Shown here: in pieces, positions 8,241 to 17,846 of the stretch
How positions within the stretch are numbered: the stretch's first letter is position 1
Layout: each line of letters opens with the position of its first letter
From: CANKHA01 sp963731585
Lineage (GTDB): Bacteria > Pseudomonadota > Alphaproteobacteria > Rhizobiales > Xanthobacteraceae
Length of the DNA stretch: 64,000 nt
NCBI GenBank assembly: GCA_963731585.1
Contig: CAVSWC010000003.1
Coordinates: 806,001 to 870,000, forward strand
Reading direction: 5' to 3'
The notes under the pieces: generated by a model
The model's input: the letters and a program-made list of their open reading frames with translations, nothing else
Told to the model about the DNA's origin: nothing
Database searches by the model: none
Position numbers and translations under genes: made by a program

Positions 8241-9181
8241 GCCTGAACATCGCCGTGCAGATGGACCCGATCGAGCGGATCAATATCCGCGGCGATTCCA
8301 CTTTCGCGCTGCTGTTGGAAGCGCAGCAGCGCAAGCACGCGATCTCTTATTACACGCCCGACAAGCTGGCGATGAACGGCGGCAAGGTTTTCGCCGCGGT
8401 GCGCTCGCTGCAAGTGCGCGATGCCGAAGGCGGCCATTTCACATTGGGCGAGCCGCGGCGCGCGGAGCTGACCGCGTTCGACGTATTGCTGCTGCGGCAG
8501 GACCCGCCCTTCGATCTGAATTACATCACCACCACGCATCTGTTGGAGCGCATCCATCCCAAGACGCTGGTGGTCAACGATCCGGCGCAGGTGCGCAACG
8601 CGCCGGAGAAGATGTTCGTCACCGAATTTCCCGAGCTGATGCCGCCGACCTTGCTCAGCCGCGACCTCGCCGAGATCAAGGCCTTCCGCGCCGAGCACGG
8701 CGACGTCGTGATGAAGCCGCTCTACGGCAAAGGCGGCGAGGCGGTGTTCCTGATCGAGCGCGAGGACCCGAATTTCGGCTCGCTCTACGATCTGTTTTCC
8801 ACCTCGTTCCGCGAGGCCTGGGTGACGCAGAAATTTTTGCCGGCGGTGCGGCAGGGCGACAAGCGCATCATCCTGGTGGATGGCGAGTTCGCCGGCGCGG
8901 TCAACCGCGTGCCGGCGGCCGATGACATCCGCTCCAACATGGTGCGCGGCGGCGCGGCGAAGGCGACCGAACTGACCGAACGCGAGCGCGAGATCTGCGC
9001 GCGCATCGGCCCGCCGCTGCGCGAGCGCGGGCTGCTGTTCGTCGGCATCGACGTGATCGACGGCTGGCTGACCGAGATCAATGTCACGTCACCCACCGGA
9101 ATCCGCGCGATCAAGAATCTCGGCGGACCGGACATCGCGGCGATGATCTGGGACAAGATCGAGCAGAAGCGACGTAACTGA
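8237..9181 (+). CDS. gshB: Glutathione synthetase
   Basis: ATP-grasp ligase that adds glycine to gamma-glutamylcysteine, the last step of glutathione synthesis. The 314 aa match the bacterial GshB length. N-terminal NIAVQMDPIERINIRGDSTF is the family signature, followed by LLLRQDPPFDLNYITTTHLL and the ATP-grasp core GDVVMKPLYGKGGEAVFLIE. Near the C-terminus are FVGIDVIDGWLTEINVTSPT and the usual GIRAIKNLGG. It begins with GTG overlapping the yraN stop. No indel is seen. Confidence 0.97.
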   Translation: MSLNIAVQMDPIERINIRGDSTFALLLEAQQRKHAISYYTPDKLAMNGGKVFAAVRSLQVRDAEGGHFTLGEPRRAELTAFDVLLLRQDPPFDLNYITTTHLLERIHPKTLVVNDPAQVRNAPEKMFVTEFPELMPPTLLSRDLAEIKAFRAEHGDVVMKPLYGKGGEAVFLIEREDPNFGSLYDLFSTSFREAWVTQKFLPAVRQGDKRIILVDGEFAGAVNRVPAADDIRSNMVRGGAAKATELTEREREICARIGPPLRERGLLFVGIDVIDGWLTEINVTSPTGIRAIKNLGGPDIAAMIWDKIEQKRRN

Positions 9182-9314
9182 ATACCGCCACGTCGCGGGG
9201 CCGCAATTGCATTTGAATTTCACCCAGCTATCCTTTCGGCGGGGCACTCCGGCGAATCAAACGTCGTTACAGAAACGGCAGCCGGCAGGATGCACCCCTA
9301 ACAAGGAGGGCGAA

Positions 9315-10178
9315 ATGCGTTTGCTAGATTTAGGAAATGACAGGCGGCTGGTCGCGACCGCTCTATCGGTCTTGTGGATCGGCGTCGGAGTGTTGGCAGC
9401 AACCACGTCGGCCATCGCCGACGATGACGACGACGACGACAAGAACTCGCGTGACGGGCTTCCGGTTTATCTCGACCGTCCCGTCCATCCGACTGCGCAG
9501 GACTCATGCACCCCGGGATTCATCTGGCAGGGCGCCGGCAATCCGGCAACCACGTTTCAGCGCAAGCGCGACGAAGATGCCGGCATCGAGCTCGCCATCA
9601 AGGCGATCATCCGGCAGGGCGCGGACATTCGCTCGACCTATGTCGATGCCGACGGTTTGATCCATATCGAAGTCCCGACCGGCCCACAGACCCCGCAGAC
9701 CAGCACTACGCCGCGCGCGGCATGGAATTTCACTTTTTCCTATGACGTCGCGCTGGACCCTTCCAATCCGACGCTCGACCACTATGACGCCGAGCTCTGG
9801 ATCGACCTCGACCCCTCGCGGGACACCGATTATCTGAAGCTGAGGCTCGCCAGGTTCGCCCCGACTCCACCGCCGTCCTGCCTTGAGCCGGACTCCAACG
9901 GCTTCGGCTGGAAGACCGGAAATACCTTCGTTATTGCAGACGACGAAGGCACCGCCCGCGTCACGCAGAATTCGCAGAATCTCGCGTTCTATGCCAGTGA
10001 GATCGACACCGATCCGAAAACCAGAGGCATTCAGCCCTACACTTTCGGGCCCGGCCAATTCGACGTCGTGATGAAGATCGATCGGAAGGGCAGAAGCGGA
10101 AGCCACGGGCGCCACGACGACGTTGAGCTGCACGTCGTGTTCGATGTGGTGCCGCCGCCGGGGACGCAGACGCCCTAA
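9315..10178 (+). CDS. Exported protein of unknown function with an Asp-rich mature N-terminus
   Basis: A 287-aa protein I do not recognise. The start at 9315 is supported by an AAGGAGG ribosome site. A signal peptide (LVATALSVLWIGVGVLAATT, then SAIA) is followed at once by a run of seven aspartates and a lysine, which could bind divalent cations. The mature part has no cysteine cluster or repeat apart from two separate Cys. It includes aromatic and acidic strands such as FTFSYDVALDPSNPTLDHYD and ends in a proline-rich tail. It stands alone behind gshB. Its stop overlaps the stop of the convergent DUF5996 gene by three bases. Confidence 0.7.
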   Translation: MRLLDLGNDRRLVATALSVLWIGVGVLAATTSAIADDDDDDDKNSRDGLPVYLDRPVHPTAQDSCTPGFIWQGAGNPATTFQRKRDEDAGIELAIKAIIRQGADIRSTYVDADGLIHIEVPTGPQTPQTSTTPRAAWNFTFSYDVALDPSNPTLDHYDAELWIDLDPSRDTDYLKLRLARFAPTPPPSCLEPDSNGFGWKTGNTFVIADDEGTARVTQNSQNLAFYASEIDTDPKTRGIQPYTFGPGQFDVVMKIDRKGRSGSHGRHDDVELHVVFDVVPPPGTQTP

Positions 10179-11180
10179 GCATCGCCACCGTCGGGGCCGT
10201 TCGCTAGGAACGGCCCCGAGACCTCGTCGATCACCTCGCACCTTTCTCCGCCGTCGCGCTCCAGCGCCGCGCGATCCCATTTTGCGCGGTCGGCGGCGGC
10301 TTCGATAGCTCGCCTGCAGAAAACGCAGCAGCGTCTCGTCCGGCGAGGCGGACTTTGCCACGGCGTCATAGGGCAAGACGAATTCGCCCAGCGTGCTGTC
10401 GTAGCTCGCGCCTTCCACCAACGCCTGCGCAAAACCTTCCGGCTCCGGATAGGCATAGCAATAGAACGCCGCCTTGCCATAGCCGCCGTTGCCCGGCCAG
10501 AAACCGGCGCTGCTGACTTCGTGCGAATAGGCTTCCTGCATCACCCAGAGCCCGAGATTGGGCGCGGTGCGCGGGATCGGCGGCGCCGCGCGGCCGGAGA
10601 AGCGCGTCACCGCGAGATCGAGGCTGCCCCAGAAGAAATGCACCGGGCTGCATTTGCCGAGAAAGCGCGCGCGGAAAATATTGAACACGCGATGCACCTG
10701 CACGAGCTGCTGCCAGAACACATTCGCCGCCGCCGCGTCGTAGCTCCTGTGCTCGTTGTCGGTCTCGAACGGAATGGCGTCGGCAATCTCCACCGGCATG
10801 GTCCAGATCTGCACGTCGACGCCGAGCGCGTGCAGCCGCGCCATCACCTCGGCGTAAAAATCCGCGACCGGACGCGGCGCGAGCGCGACGCGTTCCGTGC
10901 GTCCGTCGCTCAAGCGCAGGACCAGCTGGTGATCGATGAAATCGAAATCGATCTGCAGCGCGCCGCCCTGCCATGGCATCGCCGAGGTGGTGAGCCCGCG
11001 CGCGGTGACATAAAGCGTCGCCGCCCACCAGTGGTTCACTGGCGGGGCGAGCGCGAGCCGGATCTTGCCGACCACCTGCGTCCACAATTGCAGCGTCGCG
11101 CAGGTGTCGGCCCAGGCGGAATAATCCAGCAGTGGCCAAGGCTTAGCATAAGCTTCAGAGGATAGCGCCGGCGGCATCAT
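10175..11180 (-). CDS. DUF5996 family protein (one indel)
   Basis: A protein of about 334 aa that resembles the uncharacterised DUF5996 family. Characteristic stretches are WPLLDYSAWADTCATLQLWT near the start, GKIRLALAPPVNHWWAATLY, VTRFSGRAAPP and the C-terminal EAYSHEVSSAGFWPGNGGYG. The frame shifts near 10300; the true C-terminus then reads EAAADRAKWDRAALER and ends NGPDGGDA. The start is the first of two adjacent ATGs at 11180. It is divergent from comM by 74 bp and convergent with the Asp-rich exported protein. The family assignment is from memory of its WxY-rich pattern; the function is unknown. Confidence 0.7.
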
Positions 11181-11254
11181 CGCTGTGTTCCCTAATTGTT
11201 CTTGCCGGTTTGAATCCGGCTCGGCTAGTCTTTCCGCAGGCAGGGCGGCTGGCA

Positions 11255-12794
11255 ATGGTTCAACGCGTTTCCACCGTGGCGTTCGAGGGCATCGAGGCGC
11301 GCGCCGTCGATGTGCAGGTGCAGGTGGCGCCCGGTCTTCCCGCCTTCCATGTGGTCGGGCTGGCGGACAAGGCCGTCTCGGAAGCGCGCGAGCGCGTGCG
11401 CTCGGCGCTGGTCGCCTCCGGCCTCGCGCTGCCCTCGCGCCGCATCACCGTCAATCTCGCGCCCGCCGACATGCCGAAGGAAGGCAGCCATTACGACCTG
11501 CCGATCGCGCTCGGCTTGATGGCGGCGATCGGCGCCATTCCGCATGACGCGCTGTCAGGCTTCACCGTTCTGGGCGAATTAGGACTCGACGGCTCCATCG
11601 CCGCGGTGGCGGGCGTGCTGCCCGCCGCGATCGGCGCCAATGCGCGCGGCGAAGGCTTGATCTGTCCGGCCGCCTGCGGCGCGGAAGCGGCCTGGGCCAG
11701 TCCCGATCTGGAGATCGTCGCGGCGTCTTCGCTGATCCAGCTCGCCAATCATTTCAAGGGCACGCAGGTGCTGTCGCGGCCGACGCCGAAAATCCGCGAG
11801 CAGGAAGAAACCCCGCTCGACCTCGCCGACATCAAGGGACAGGAAAGCGCCAAGCGCGCGCTCGAAGTCGCCGCGGCCGGCGGACATAATCTGCTGATGG
11901 TCGGCCCGCCCGGCGCCGGCAAGTCGATGCTGGCGGCGCGGCTTCCCTCCATCCTGCCGCCGCTGACGCCGGCGGAATTGCTGGAAGTCTCCATGGTGGC
12001 CTCGGTCGCGGGCGAGATCGCCGACGGCGAACTCACCAACCGCCGGCCGTTCCGCGCGCCGCATCATTCCGCCAGCATGGCCGCGCTGGTCGGCGGCGGC
12101 TTGCGCGCCAAGCCCGGCGAGATTTCGCTCGCGCATCATGGCGTGCTGTTCCTCGACGAATTGCCGGAATTCCAGGCGCCGGTGCTCGACTCGCTGCGCC
12201 AGCCGCTGGAGAGCGGCGAAGTGGCGATCTCGCGCGCCAATCATCGCGTGACTTATCCGGCGCGCTTCATGCTGGTGGCGGCGATGAATCCCTGCCGCTG
12301 CGGGCGCGCCAACGATCCGGGCTTTTCCTGCAAGCGCGGGCAGAACATCCGCTGCGCGGCCGACTATCAGGGACGGCTGTCGGGCCCGCTGCTCGACCGC
12401 ATCGATCTGCATATCGAGGTGCCGGCGGTGACCGCCGCCGATCTGATCCTGCCGCCGCCGACGGAAGGAAGCCGCGACGTCGCCGCGCGCGTTCTGCGCG
12501 CCCGCGTCATGCAGGCGCAGCGTTATGCCGCGCTTGGCCTTACCGGGCGTGCGCACCAATGCCGATGCCAATGGTCCGGTGCTGGAAGAGGTGGCGCGGC
12601 CGGATGCCGCCGGGCTCACGCTCCTGCGCGACGCCGCCGACGCCATGCGGCTCTCCGCGCGCGGCTATCACCGCGTCCTGCGGGTGGCGCGCACGCTCGC
12701 CGATCTCGACGGCGCCGAAAAGGTCGGCCGCCTGCATCTGGCGGAGGCGCTGTCGTATCGCGCGATGGCGGATGAGATCAGACGGGCGGCGTAG
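11255..12794 (+). CDS. comM: ComM/YifB family Mg-chelatase-like AAA ATPase (one indel)
   Basis: AAA+ helicase-like ATPase; ComM in Vibrio promotes branch migration during natural transformation. The N-terminal Lon-like domain (VQVAPGLPAFHVVGLADKAV) is followed by the Mg-chelatase-type ATPase with Walker A LLMVGPPGAGKSMLAARLPS, Walker B GVLFLDELPEF and the zinc-like NPCRCGRANDPGFSC segment. The frame shifts near 12539 after YAALGL, then continues PGVRTNADANGPVLEEVARP to the end. The total is about 512 aa, normal. No competence operon is adjacent. Confidence 0.93.
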
Positions 12795-12798
12795 CGCC

Positions 12799-13239
12799 TC
12801 ATCCCGCTGCTTCCGCGAACCGCTTGAACGCCTCGATGCGGTCGCGGTGACGCCGACGCGTGCGGTTTCGCGTGAACAGGCTTAGCAGGCGGCGGAACAG
12901 GCCGGGGAAGATGTACTTCTCTTCCGACACCAGCTTCGTCCTGTCCTTGGCAAGCGCCGTGAAGGTCGTGTTGGCCAGCACATCCACTTTTCGCGACTGC
13001 AGCCGGAGCGAAAGCCGCTCCGGCAAGTACATGTCCGTCACCGTCGAGACGAAGGCCGGTTGCCGGCTGCGCGGCTGCGGGACCATGCGGTAGCGTGCGC
13101 CGACGGCTCCGGTTTCGCCGCCGATATGCTCGTAGCGCGCAAGCTCGTGCATCCATTTCGTCATGTTGCCGGGATCGGCAAACAGCATCGCCACGCGCCG
13201 CCGCGGAAGGTGAACCTCGATGGCGACGACGCTTTTCAT
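12799..13239 (-). CDS. SRPBCC-fold protein (polyketide cyclase/START-like)
   Basis: A 146-aa protein of the SRPBCC helix-grip superfamily, whose members bind hydrophobic ligands. Supporting text is VEVHLPRRRVAMLFADPGNM near the start and VGARYRMVPQPRSRQPAFVS, followed by LPERLSLRLQSRKVDVLAN. The substrate cannot be inferred. The ATG overlaps the stop of the upstream acetyltransferase gene by four bases (ATGA), so the two are probably co-translated. Confidence 0.7.
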   Translation of the reverse strand: MKSVVAIEVHLPRRRVAMLFADPGNMTKWMHELARYEHIGGETGAVGARYRMVPQPRSRQPAFVSTVTDMYLPERLSLRLQSRKVDVLANTTFTALAKDRTKLVSEEKYIFPGLFRRLLSLFTRNRTRRRHRDRIEAFKRFAEAAG

Positions 13240-13802
13240 GGCGCGGCCCCAGGCTGTCCCTGCACGCGCGCCGGATTGCCGAAGGCCTTTGCGCCCGCCG
13301 GCACATCGCGCGTGACGACGCTGCCTGCGCCGATCAGGGCATCATCGCCGATCGAGACGCCCGGCAGGATGATCGCCCCCGCACCGATCCAAACATTCCG
13401 TCCGATGCGAACCGCGCGGCCGAATTCCAGCCCGGAGGCGCGCGTGGCGGCGTCGCGCGGGTGATCGGCCGTCAGGATCTGTACTCCTGACCCGATCTGC
13501 GTGCGGTCCCCGATAATCACTTCCACGACATCGAGGATGACGCAGTTGAAGTTGAGGAAAACCCCGGCGCCGAGGCGGATGTTAGAGCCATAATCGCAAT
13601 GGAATGGCGGCCTTACAACGACGCCCTCGCCCACGGCAGCGAAGCGCTCGAGCAGGAGCTTGTGCCGCTCGGTTGGATTCATCGCGAGCGTGGCATTGTA
13701 GCGTGCAAGCCAATCGTGCGCCGCTGCCTGCTCGGCCTGAATCTCCGGCGCCGCTCCGTCATACAGCTCGCCGGCCAGCATCTTGTCCTTTTCGCTGCGC
13801 AT
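13236..13802 (-). CDS. Sugar O-acetyltransferase, maltose acetyltransferase (Maa/LacA) type
   Basis: A left-handed beta-helix acetyltransferase of 188 aa that transfers acetyl from acetyl-CoA to a sugar hydroxyl. The N-terminal Mac domain reads KMLAGELYDGAAPEIQAEQA. The hexapeptide repeats follow: FHCDYGSNIRLGAGVFLNFN, VIIGDRTQIGSGVQI, then TADHP with the catalytic His, and IGRNVWIGAGAIILPGVSIG. The start is the ATG at 13802 (MRSEKDKMLAG). It is paired with the downstream SRPBCC gene. The exact sugar substrate is unknown. Confidence 0.88.
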   Translation of the reverse strand: MRSEKDKMLAGELYDGAAPEIQAEQAAAHDWLARYNATLAMNPTERHKLLLERFAAVGEGVVVRPPFHCDYGSNIRLGAGVFLNFNCVILDVVEVIIGDRTQIGSGVQILTADHPRDAATRASGLEFGRAVRIGRNVWIGAGAIILPGVSIGDDALIGAGSVVTRDVPAGAKAFGNPARVQGQPGAAP

Positions 13803-13868
13803 GATGCGTCCTATGGGTGTGGTGTCGGTAAGCCTTCTGGAATTTAGCATGCTCGCGCGCCGCCAATA

Positions 13869-13898
13869 AAAAGGCCGGGCGTTGACGCCCGGCCTTTT
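13869..13898 (-). terminator. Rho-independent terminator after the cupin gene
   Basis: A 14-nt perfect inverted repeat (AAAAGGCCGGGCGT and its complement) with a very short loop. On the minus strand it is followed by TTTTTATT. It lies 22 bp past the cupin gene stop, and its A/T-flanked stem could act in both directions. Confidence 0.9.
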
Positions 13899-13920
13899 GT
13901 TTGTATTATCTGCACAGCGC

Positions 13921-15144
13921 TTACATCACGTCGCCCGGCTGGTCGCCGGAGTCGCCTTGATACCAGCGCTCTTCCATCCGGCTCTTGGCGCCGTCTTTCT
14001 TCAGCGCACCGGCGAATTCCTTGCGCAGATACGGATCCTCCTCGTGATAGGGGATCGCGGCGCCGCCTTTCTTCAGGTCGATGGCGCCGTAATCCATCAG
14101 CGCCTCGCCGGGAATGCCGGCCTTGCGCGCGCGCTGGTTGTTCGGGCCGTGCCAGGCGGTGACGCGCAGCGGATCGCTGCCGGTGCCGAAATGCTGGTGG
14201 AACCAGTCGCCGCTCATCGGCGCGGCGGAGACCATGCCGCCTTGCTCGTATTCCTGCTTCTTCACCTTGTCGGCGTTGCCGGTTTCCCACGGCCGCGTGC
14301 CGAGACCTTCCGGCCAAGTATAGGTGTAGCCCTTGCCCTTCAGGCAGATCAGCACCGCGGCGGAAGCATGCTTGTGCGCCTTGGAATAGCGGCCGGTCTC
14401 GTGCTCGCCGATCCAGGTATAGAAGCGGTTATTCGCCATCTGCGGCTCCATCCGGCGATAGCCGGGGGAGCGGCGGTTATCCAGCGGCAGTTCTGCATTG
14501 ATCACATCGGGGATGACGTTGGTCTTGCGCATGGCCAGGCCGCGGATCGGATCGGGCTCGATGTCATCGTTCGGCTTGAAGAAGTCTTCGGCGCCCGAGA
14601 AGCGGTCGGTGAAGTGGTACGGGCAGTTGTAGATGAAATCCATGTTGTCGAGCAGGTTCATCACGTTCGGCGCCGAGGTGCCGCATAGCATCAGCGCGGG
14701 CTGGCTCGATGCATTGATGAAGCGATGCGAGGCGTTGAGCGGGATGGTGAACATCGAGCCCTTCGCCCATTCGAAGCTGTGACGCTTGGCCTGGCCCTCC
14801 TGCCAGACTTCGGTGGTGCCGCGGCCTTCCAGGATCAGCACGACCTTTTCGTACATATGCTTTTCGACATTGAGCGCGCCGGCGCCGGGAATTTGCGCGA
14901 CATACATGCCCCAGAGACCTTCGGTGCCGTAGAGCTGAATGAAGGTGCCGTTGCCGCCGAGTCGCTTCCACGGCTTGAGCGGCAGGTCCTGGCAGCGCTT
15001 CACGCCGATGCCGCGATAGATCGGGATGCCTTCTTCCTCCATGAAGCGGTCGTAAGGCATGGCCGGGCGGCCGAATTTTCCAAAGCCAGCGTTCTCGCCG
15101 GCTTTCGGCTCGTGCCAGTGGGTCATATCGGTTTTGTCATGCAT
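13921..15144 (-). CDS. Two-domain cupin protein, possible ring-cleavage dioxygenase type
   Basis: A 407-aa protein with two cupin barrels. The first (about residues 80-150) contains EKHMYEKVVLILEGRGTTEV followed by WAKGSMFTIPLNASHRFINA. The second (about 250-340) contains HETGRYSKAHKHASAAVLIC and GDWFHQHFGTGSDPLRVTAW. The second has the His set expected of a metal site; the first also carries H and E. The layout recalls gentisate/1-hydroxy-2-naphthoate dioxygenases, but I cannot name a substrate. It starts at 15144 and ends just before a strong terminator. It lies downstream of two TctC genes on the same strand, which suggests it handles an imported aromatic or other carboxylate. Confidence 0.75.
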   Translation of the reverse strand: MHDKTDMTHWHEPKAGENAGFGKFGRPAMPYDRFMEEEGIPIYRGIGVKRCQDLPLKPWKRLGGNGTFIQLYGTEGLWGMYVAQIPGAGALNVEKHMYEKVVLILEGRGTTEVWQEGQAKRHSFEWAKGSMFTIPLNASHRFINASSQPALMLCGTSAPNVMNLLDNMDFIYNCPYHFTDRFSGAEDFFKPNDDIEPDPIRGLAMRKTNVIPDVINAELPLDNRRSPGYRRMEPQMANNRFYTWIGEHETGRYSKAHKHASAAVLICLKGKGYTYTWPEGLGTRPWETGNADKVKKQEYEQGGMVSAAPMSGDWFHQHFGTGSDPLRVTAWHGPNNQRARKAGIPGEALMDYGAIDLKKGGAAIPYHEEDPYLRKEFAGALKKDGAKSRMEERWYQGDSGDQPGDVM

Positions 15145-15335
15145 GCGCGTTACTCCAGGTGCCCGCGGGGTTACCGCCGGTCTTAGTGAGACTACCCGCT
15201 GTTGGCAACAGGGGGGAAGATGGGCCTGCAAAGGCCGAATTGCCTCGGTGCCGGATGCCTGACGCGGATGCCTGGCGGGCATGAAAAAACTCCCCTCCGC
15301 CGGCAGGCAAAGGGGAGGTGTCTCCTCGCTCAGGA

Positions 15336-16388
15336 TCAGTTCGAGGTGATCAGCTTCTCGACGCCCTTCATCACGTCGGGCGGCACCTTGGCGATGCTCT
15401 CGATGCGCGCGCGGACGTCATCGCCGTCGATCGGGCTGACGTCGATGTTCAGCTTCTGGGCATCCTTGAGATAGTCCGGATCCTTGTGGGTCGCCATGAA
15501 GGCCTTCACCAGCGCTTCGGCGCGGTCCTTCGGCACGCCCGGAGGCGCGGCAAAGGGCCGGCTCATGGCGTAGGGCAGCTCCAGCACCTCGATCAGCGCG
15601 CGGTCGTTGTCGGTCTTCGCCAGTTCGCGCGCGGTCGGCACGTTGGGCAATTCCGGGTAGCGGGTCTTCCGCCCCATCACCACCAGGACGTGCATGATGC
15701 TATCCGGCTTCAGCCATTCCGGCTTGTTGGACTTCACGCTGGAGATGCCGGTGGTGCGGCCCTCGATCTCGCCGCGTTCCATGGCGAGATAGAGCGCGCC
15801 CGAGTCGGTATAGCCGGCAATCGGCTTGATGTTGAAGCCGAGCATATCGCGCAAGACGATCGGCCAGGCGTCGCTCGAGGTGCCCTCGCCGGTGGAGCCG
15901 AGGATCAGCGGCGGTCCGTCCTTGCGCCGCAAATCCTCGATGCTCTTGTTCTTCGAGTCCTTGCGGGCGATCAGCACATAGGCGTCGTTTTCGCCGCTCG
16001 AGGACGAGCCGATCCAGGTGAACTTGGTCGGATCGAGCTGCACGTTCTGATCGGTCTTGTCGAGCAGCGCGAGCAGCGGGATGTTGCGGGCGAAAATGCC
16101 GAAGGCGGTGCCGTCCTTCGGCGCGACATTGTAGATGTAGTTGGCGCCCTTCAGGCTGCCGGCGCCCGGCATGTTGTTGATGATGATGTTCGGTTTGCCG
16201 GGAATATGCTTGCTCATGTGCTGAGCCAGGATACGGCCATAGGTATCGTAACCGCCGCCCGGCCCGTAGCTCACGATCATCGTGATGTTCTTACCCTTGT
16301 AGAAATCGGCTACCGCATCGGCCTTGGCCGGAACGGCGGCGCCCGCGAACAGCATCACGGCCGCCGCCGCCGCAAATCGCATCAGCAT
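15336..16388 (-). CDS. Tripartite tricarboxylate transporter substrate-binding protein (Bug/TctC) 1
   Basis: A 350-aa periplasmic binding protein of the Bug family. The signal peptide MLMRFAAAAAVMLFAGAAVP ends at AKA. The mature part has the hallmark FYKGKNITMIVSYGPGGGYD, then NNMPGAGSLKGANYIYNVAP and KDGTAF. The start at 16388 has a GGAGG site eight bases upstream. It is close in sequence to the next TctC gene (16667-17719), so the pair looks like a tandem duplication upstream of the cupin gene. No TctA/TctB partner is adjacent. Confidence 0.93.
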   Translation of the reverse strand: MLMRFAAAAAVMLFAGAAVPAKADAVADFYKGKNITMIVSYGPGGGYDTYGRILAQHMSKHIPGKPNIIINNMPGAGSLKGANYIYNVAPKDGTAFGIFARNIPLLALLDKTDQNVQLDPTKFTWIGSSSSGENDAYVLIARKDSKNKSIEDLRRKDGPPLILGSTGEGTSSDAWPIVLRDMLGFNIKPIAGYTDSGALYLAMERGEIEGRTTGISSVKSNKPEWLKPDSIMHVLVVMGRKTRYPELPNVPTARELAKTDNDRALIEVLELPYAMSRPFAAPPGVPKDRAEALVKAFMATHKDPDYLKDAQKLNIDVSPIDGDDVRARIESIAKVPPDVMKGVEKLITSN

Positions 16389-16457
16389 CTGTGTTTCCTC
16401 CAGTGTGGCCACCGGTTTATCGGTGGATTTCGATGGCACGCGGCCGGACTTTTCCGA

Positions 16458-16486
16458 GTGCCGCTTGCCGGGGTGCCGCTTGCCGG
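16458..16486. repeat. Short tandem repeat, 2 x 15 bp
   Basis: GTGCCGCTTGCCGG occurs twice with a period of 15 bp in the 278-bp gap between the two tandem TctC genes. Nothing else was recognised in the gap. Confidence 0.6.
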
Positions 16487-16666
16487 TATTTTCGACCAGC
16501 GTTGCGAGGTACGCAACGCGAAAGCAGCGGGAAACTGCGCCGAAAGCGCGCAGCCCCAAGCGCGAACCATAACCGGTTCTGCGGCTTACCGGTACCAACG
16601 TTACAAGAATGATGGAGTTTCCGACAAAGGGTTGCGCCGAAACCGCGCAACCCCCGTGCGCCGGCC

Positions 16667-17719
16667 CTAACCGCCTTCGACCAGTTTCTCGATGCGCTTG
16701 AGCTGATCTTCCGGCGTGCTGGCGATCACCTTGATCAGCCGGAGCACCTCGGCGCCGTCGATCGGGCTCACTTCGAAATCCGCCTTCCTGGCTTCCTCGA
16801 GATAGCCCGGGTCCTTGTGGGTCTCCATGAAAGCCTTCACCAGCGCCTTGGCGCGATCCTCGGGAACGCCCGGCGGGGCCGCGAAGGGACGCGACAGCGA
16901 ATAAGGCACTTCCAGGATTTCGATCAGCTTGCGGTCGGCTTCGTTCTTTGCCAGTTCACGCGCGGTCGGAGCATTGGGAAAATCCGCATGACGCGTGGCG
17001 CGACCGAACACCACAATGGTATTGCCGAGGCCGCCCGGCTTCACCCAATCCGGCTTGTTCGGCTTGATCGAGGAATAGCCGACGTTGCGCGCTTCGATCT
17101 CGCCCCGCTCGAAGGCGAGGTTCAACGCCGCGCCGTCGGTATAGCCGGGGACCTGCTTGATGTTGAAGCCGAGCATCTCGCGCAGCACCACGCCGATGGC
17201 GTCGCTTGAGACGCCTTCCGCCGTCGTACCCAGCACGATAGGCGGACCGCCCGGCTTGCGCGCATCTTCCACCGACTTCACCGCCGCGTCCCGGCGCACC
17301 ATCAGCATGTAGGCGTCGTCGGCGAAGCTCGCGGAGGAGCCGAGCCAGGTGAATTTCATCGGGTCGAACTGCACATTCTGGTTGGTCTTTTGCAGAAGGC
17401 CGATGAGCGGAATGTTGCGCGCGAAGGTGCCGAAGGCGGTGCCGTCCTTGGGCGCCGCGTTATAGATGAAATTCGCCCCGCGCAGGCTGCCGGCGCCCGG
17501 CATGTTCTGGATGATGATCGAAGGATTGCCGGGAATGTATTTGGGCATATAGCGCGCCAGCACGCGGGCATAGACGTCGTAGCCGCCGCCGGGGCCATAG
17601 CTGACGATGAGGGTGATTTGCTTGCCCTTGTAGAAATCCTCCACCGCATCCGCCCGTGCCTGCGGCGCCGCCAGTGCAACAATCACAGCCAACAAGGCCG
17701 CTACCCATCGTATCCGCAT
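16667..17719 (-). CDS. Bug/TctC substrate-binding protein 2
   Basis: A 350-aa exported binding protein with signal peptide MRIRWVAALLAVIVALAAPQ, then ARA. Mature motifs are FYKGKQITLIVSYGPGGGYD, QNMPGAGSLRGANFIYNAAP and ARELAKNEADRKLIEILEVP. The start at 17719 is preceded by GGGAGGACC. It has the same length and block pattern as the TctC gene downstream. It is probably the first gene of a TctC-TctC-cupin transcript and is divergent from the ABC-F gene. The ligand is likely a carboxylate but cannot be predicted. Confidence 0.93.
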   Translation of the reverse strand: MRIRWVAALLAVIVALAAPQARADAVEDFYKGKQITLIVSYGPGGGYDVYARVLARYMPKYIPGNPSIIIQNMPGAGSLRGANFIYNAAPKDGTAFGTFARNIPLIGLLQKTNQNVQFDPMKFTWLGSSASFADDAYMLMVRRDAAVKSVEDARKPGGPPIVLGTTAEGVSSDAIGVVLREMLGFNIKQVPGYTDGAALNLAFERGEIEARNVGYSSIKPNKPDWVKPGGLGNTIVVFGRATRHADFPNAPTARELAKNEADRKLIEILEVPYSLSRPFAAPPGVPEDRAKALVKAFMETHKDPGYLEEARKADFEVSPIDGAEVLRLIKVIASTPEDQLKRIEKLVEGG

Positions 17720-17846
17720 CTGGTCCTCCCTGATCAATCCGCCTGTTGTCCGCGGCTTCGGCCATTGTCAGCCAGGAAAGAAGGCGGCGCAACGTCAAAG
17801 GACCAAAGCCTTTGACGGCAAACCTTTCCGGCTATACCGGGTTCCC

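Noticed and set aside
6851..8698. 615-codon minus-strand open frame over rsmI, yraN and gshB
   Set aside because: Three overlapping conserved genes lie on the plus strand; the minus frame has no known motif.
11200..11225. tRNA-like GGTTTGAATCC segment upstream of comM
   Set aside because: It is part of a short palindrome and no acceptor or anticodon stems can be drawn around it.
15318..16670. 450-codon plus-strand open frame across a TctC gene
   Set aside because: It is antisense to a clear Bug protein with signal peptide and ribosome site; composition is shadow-like.
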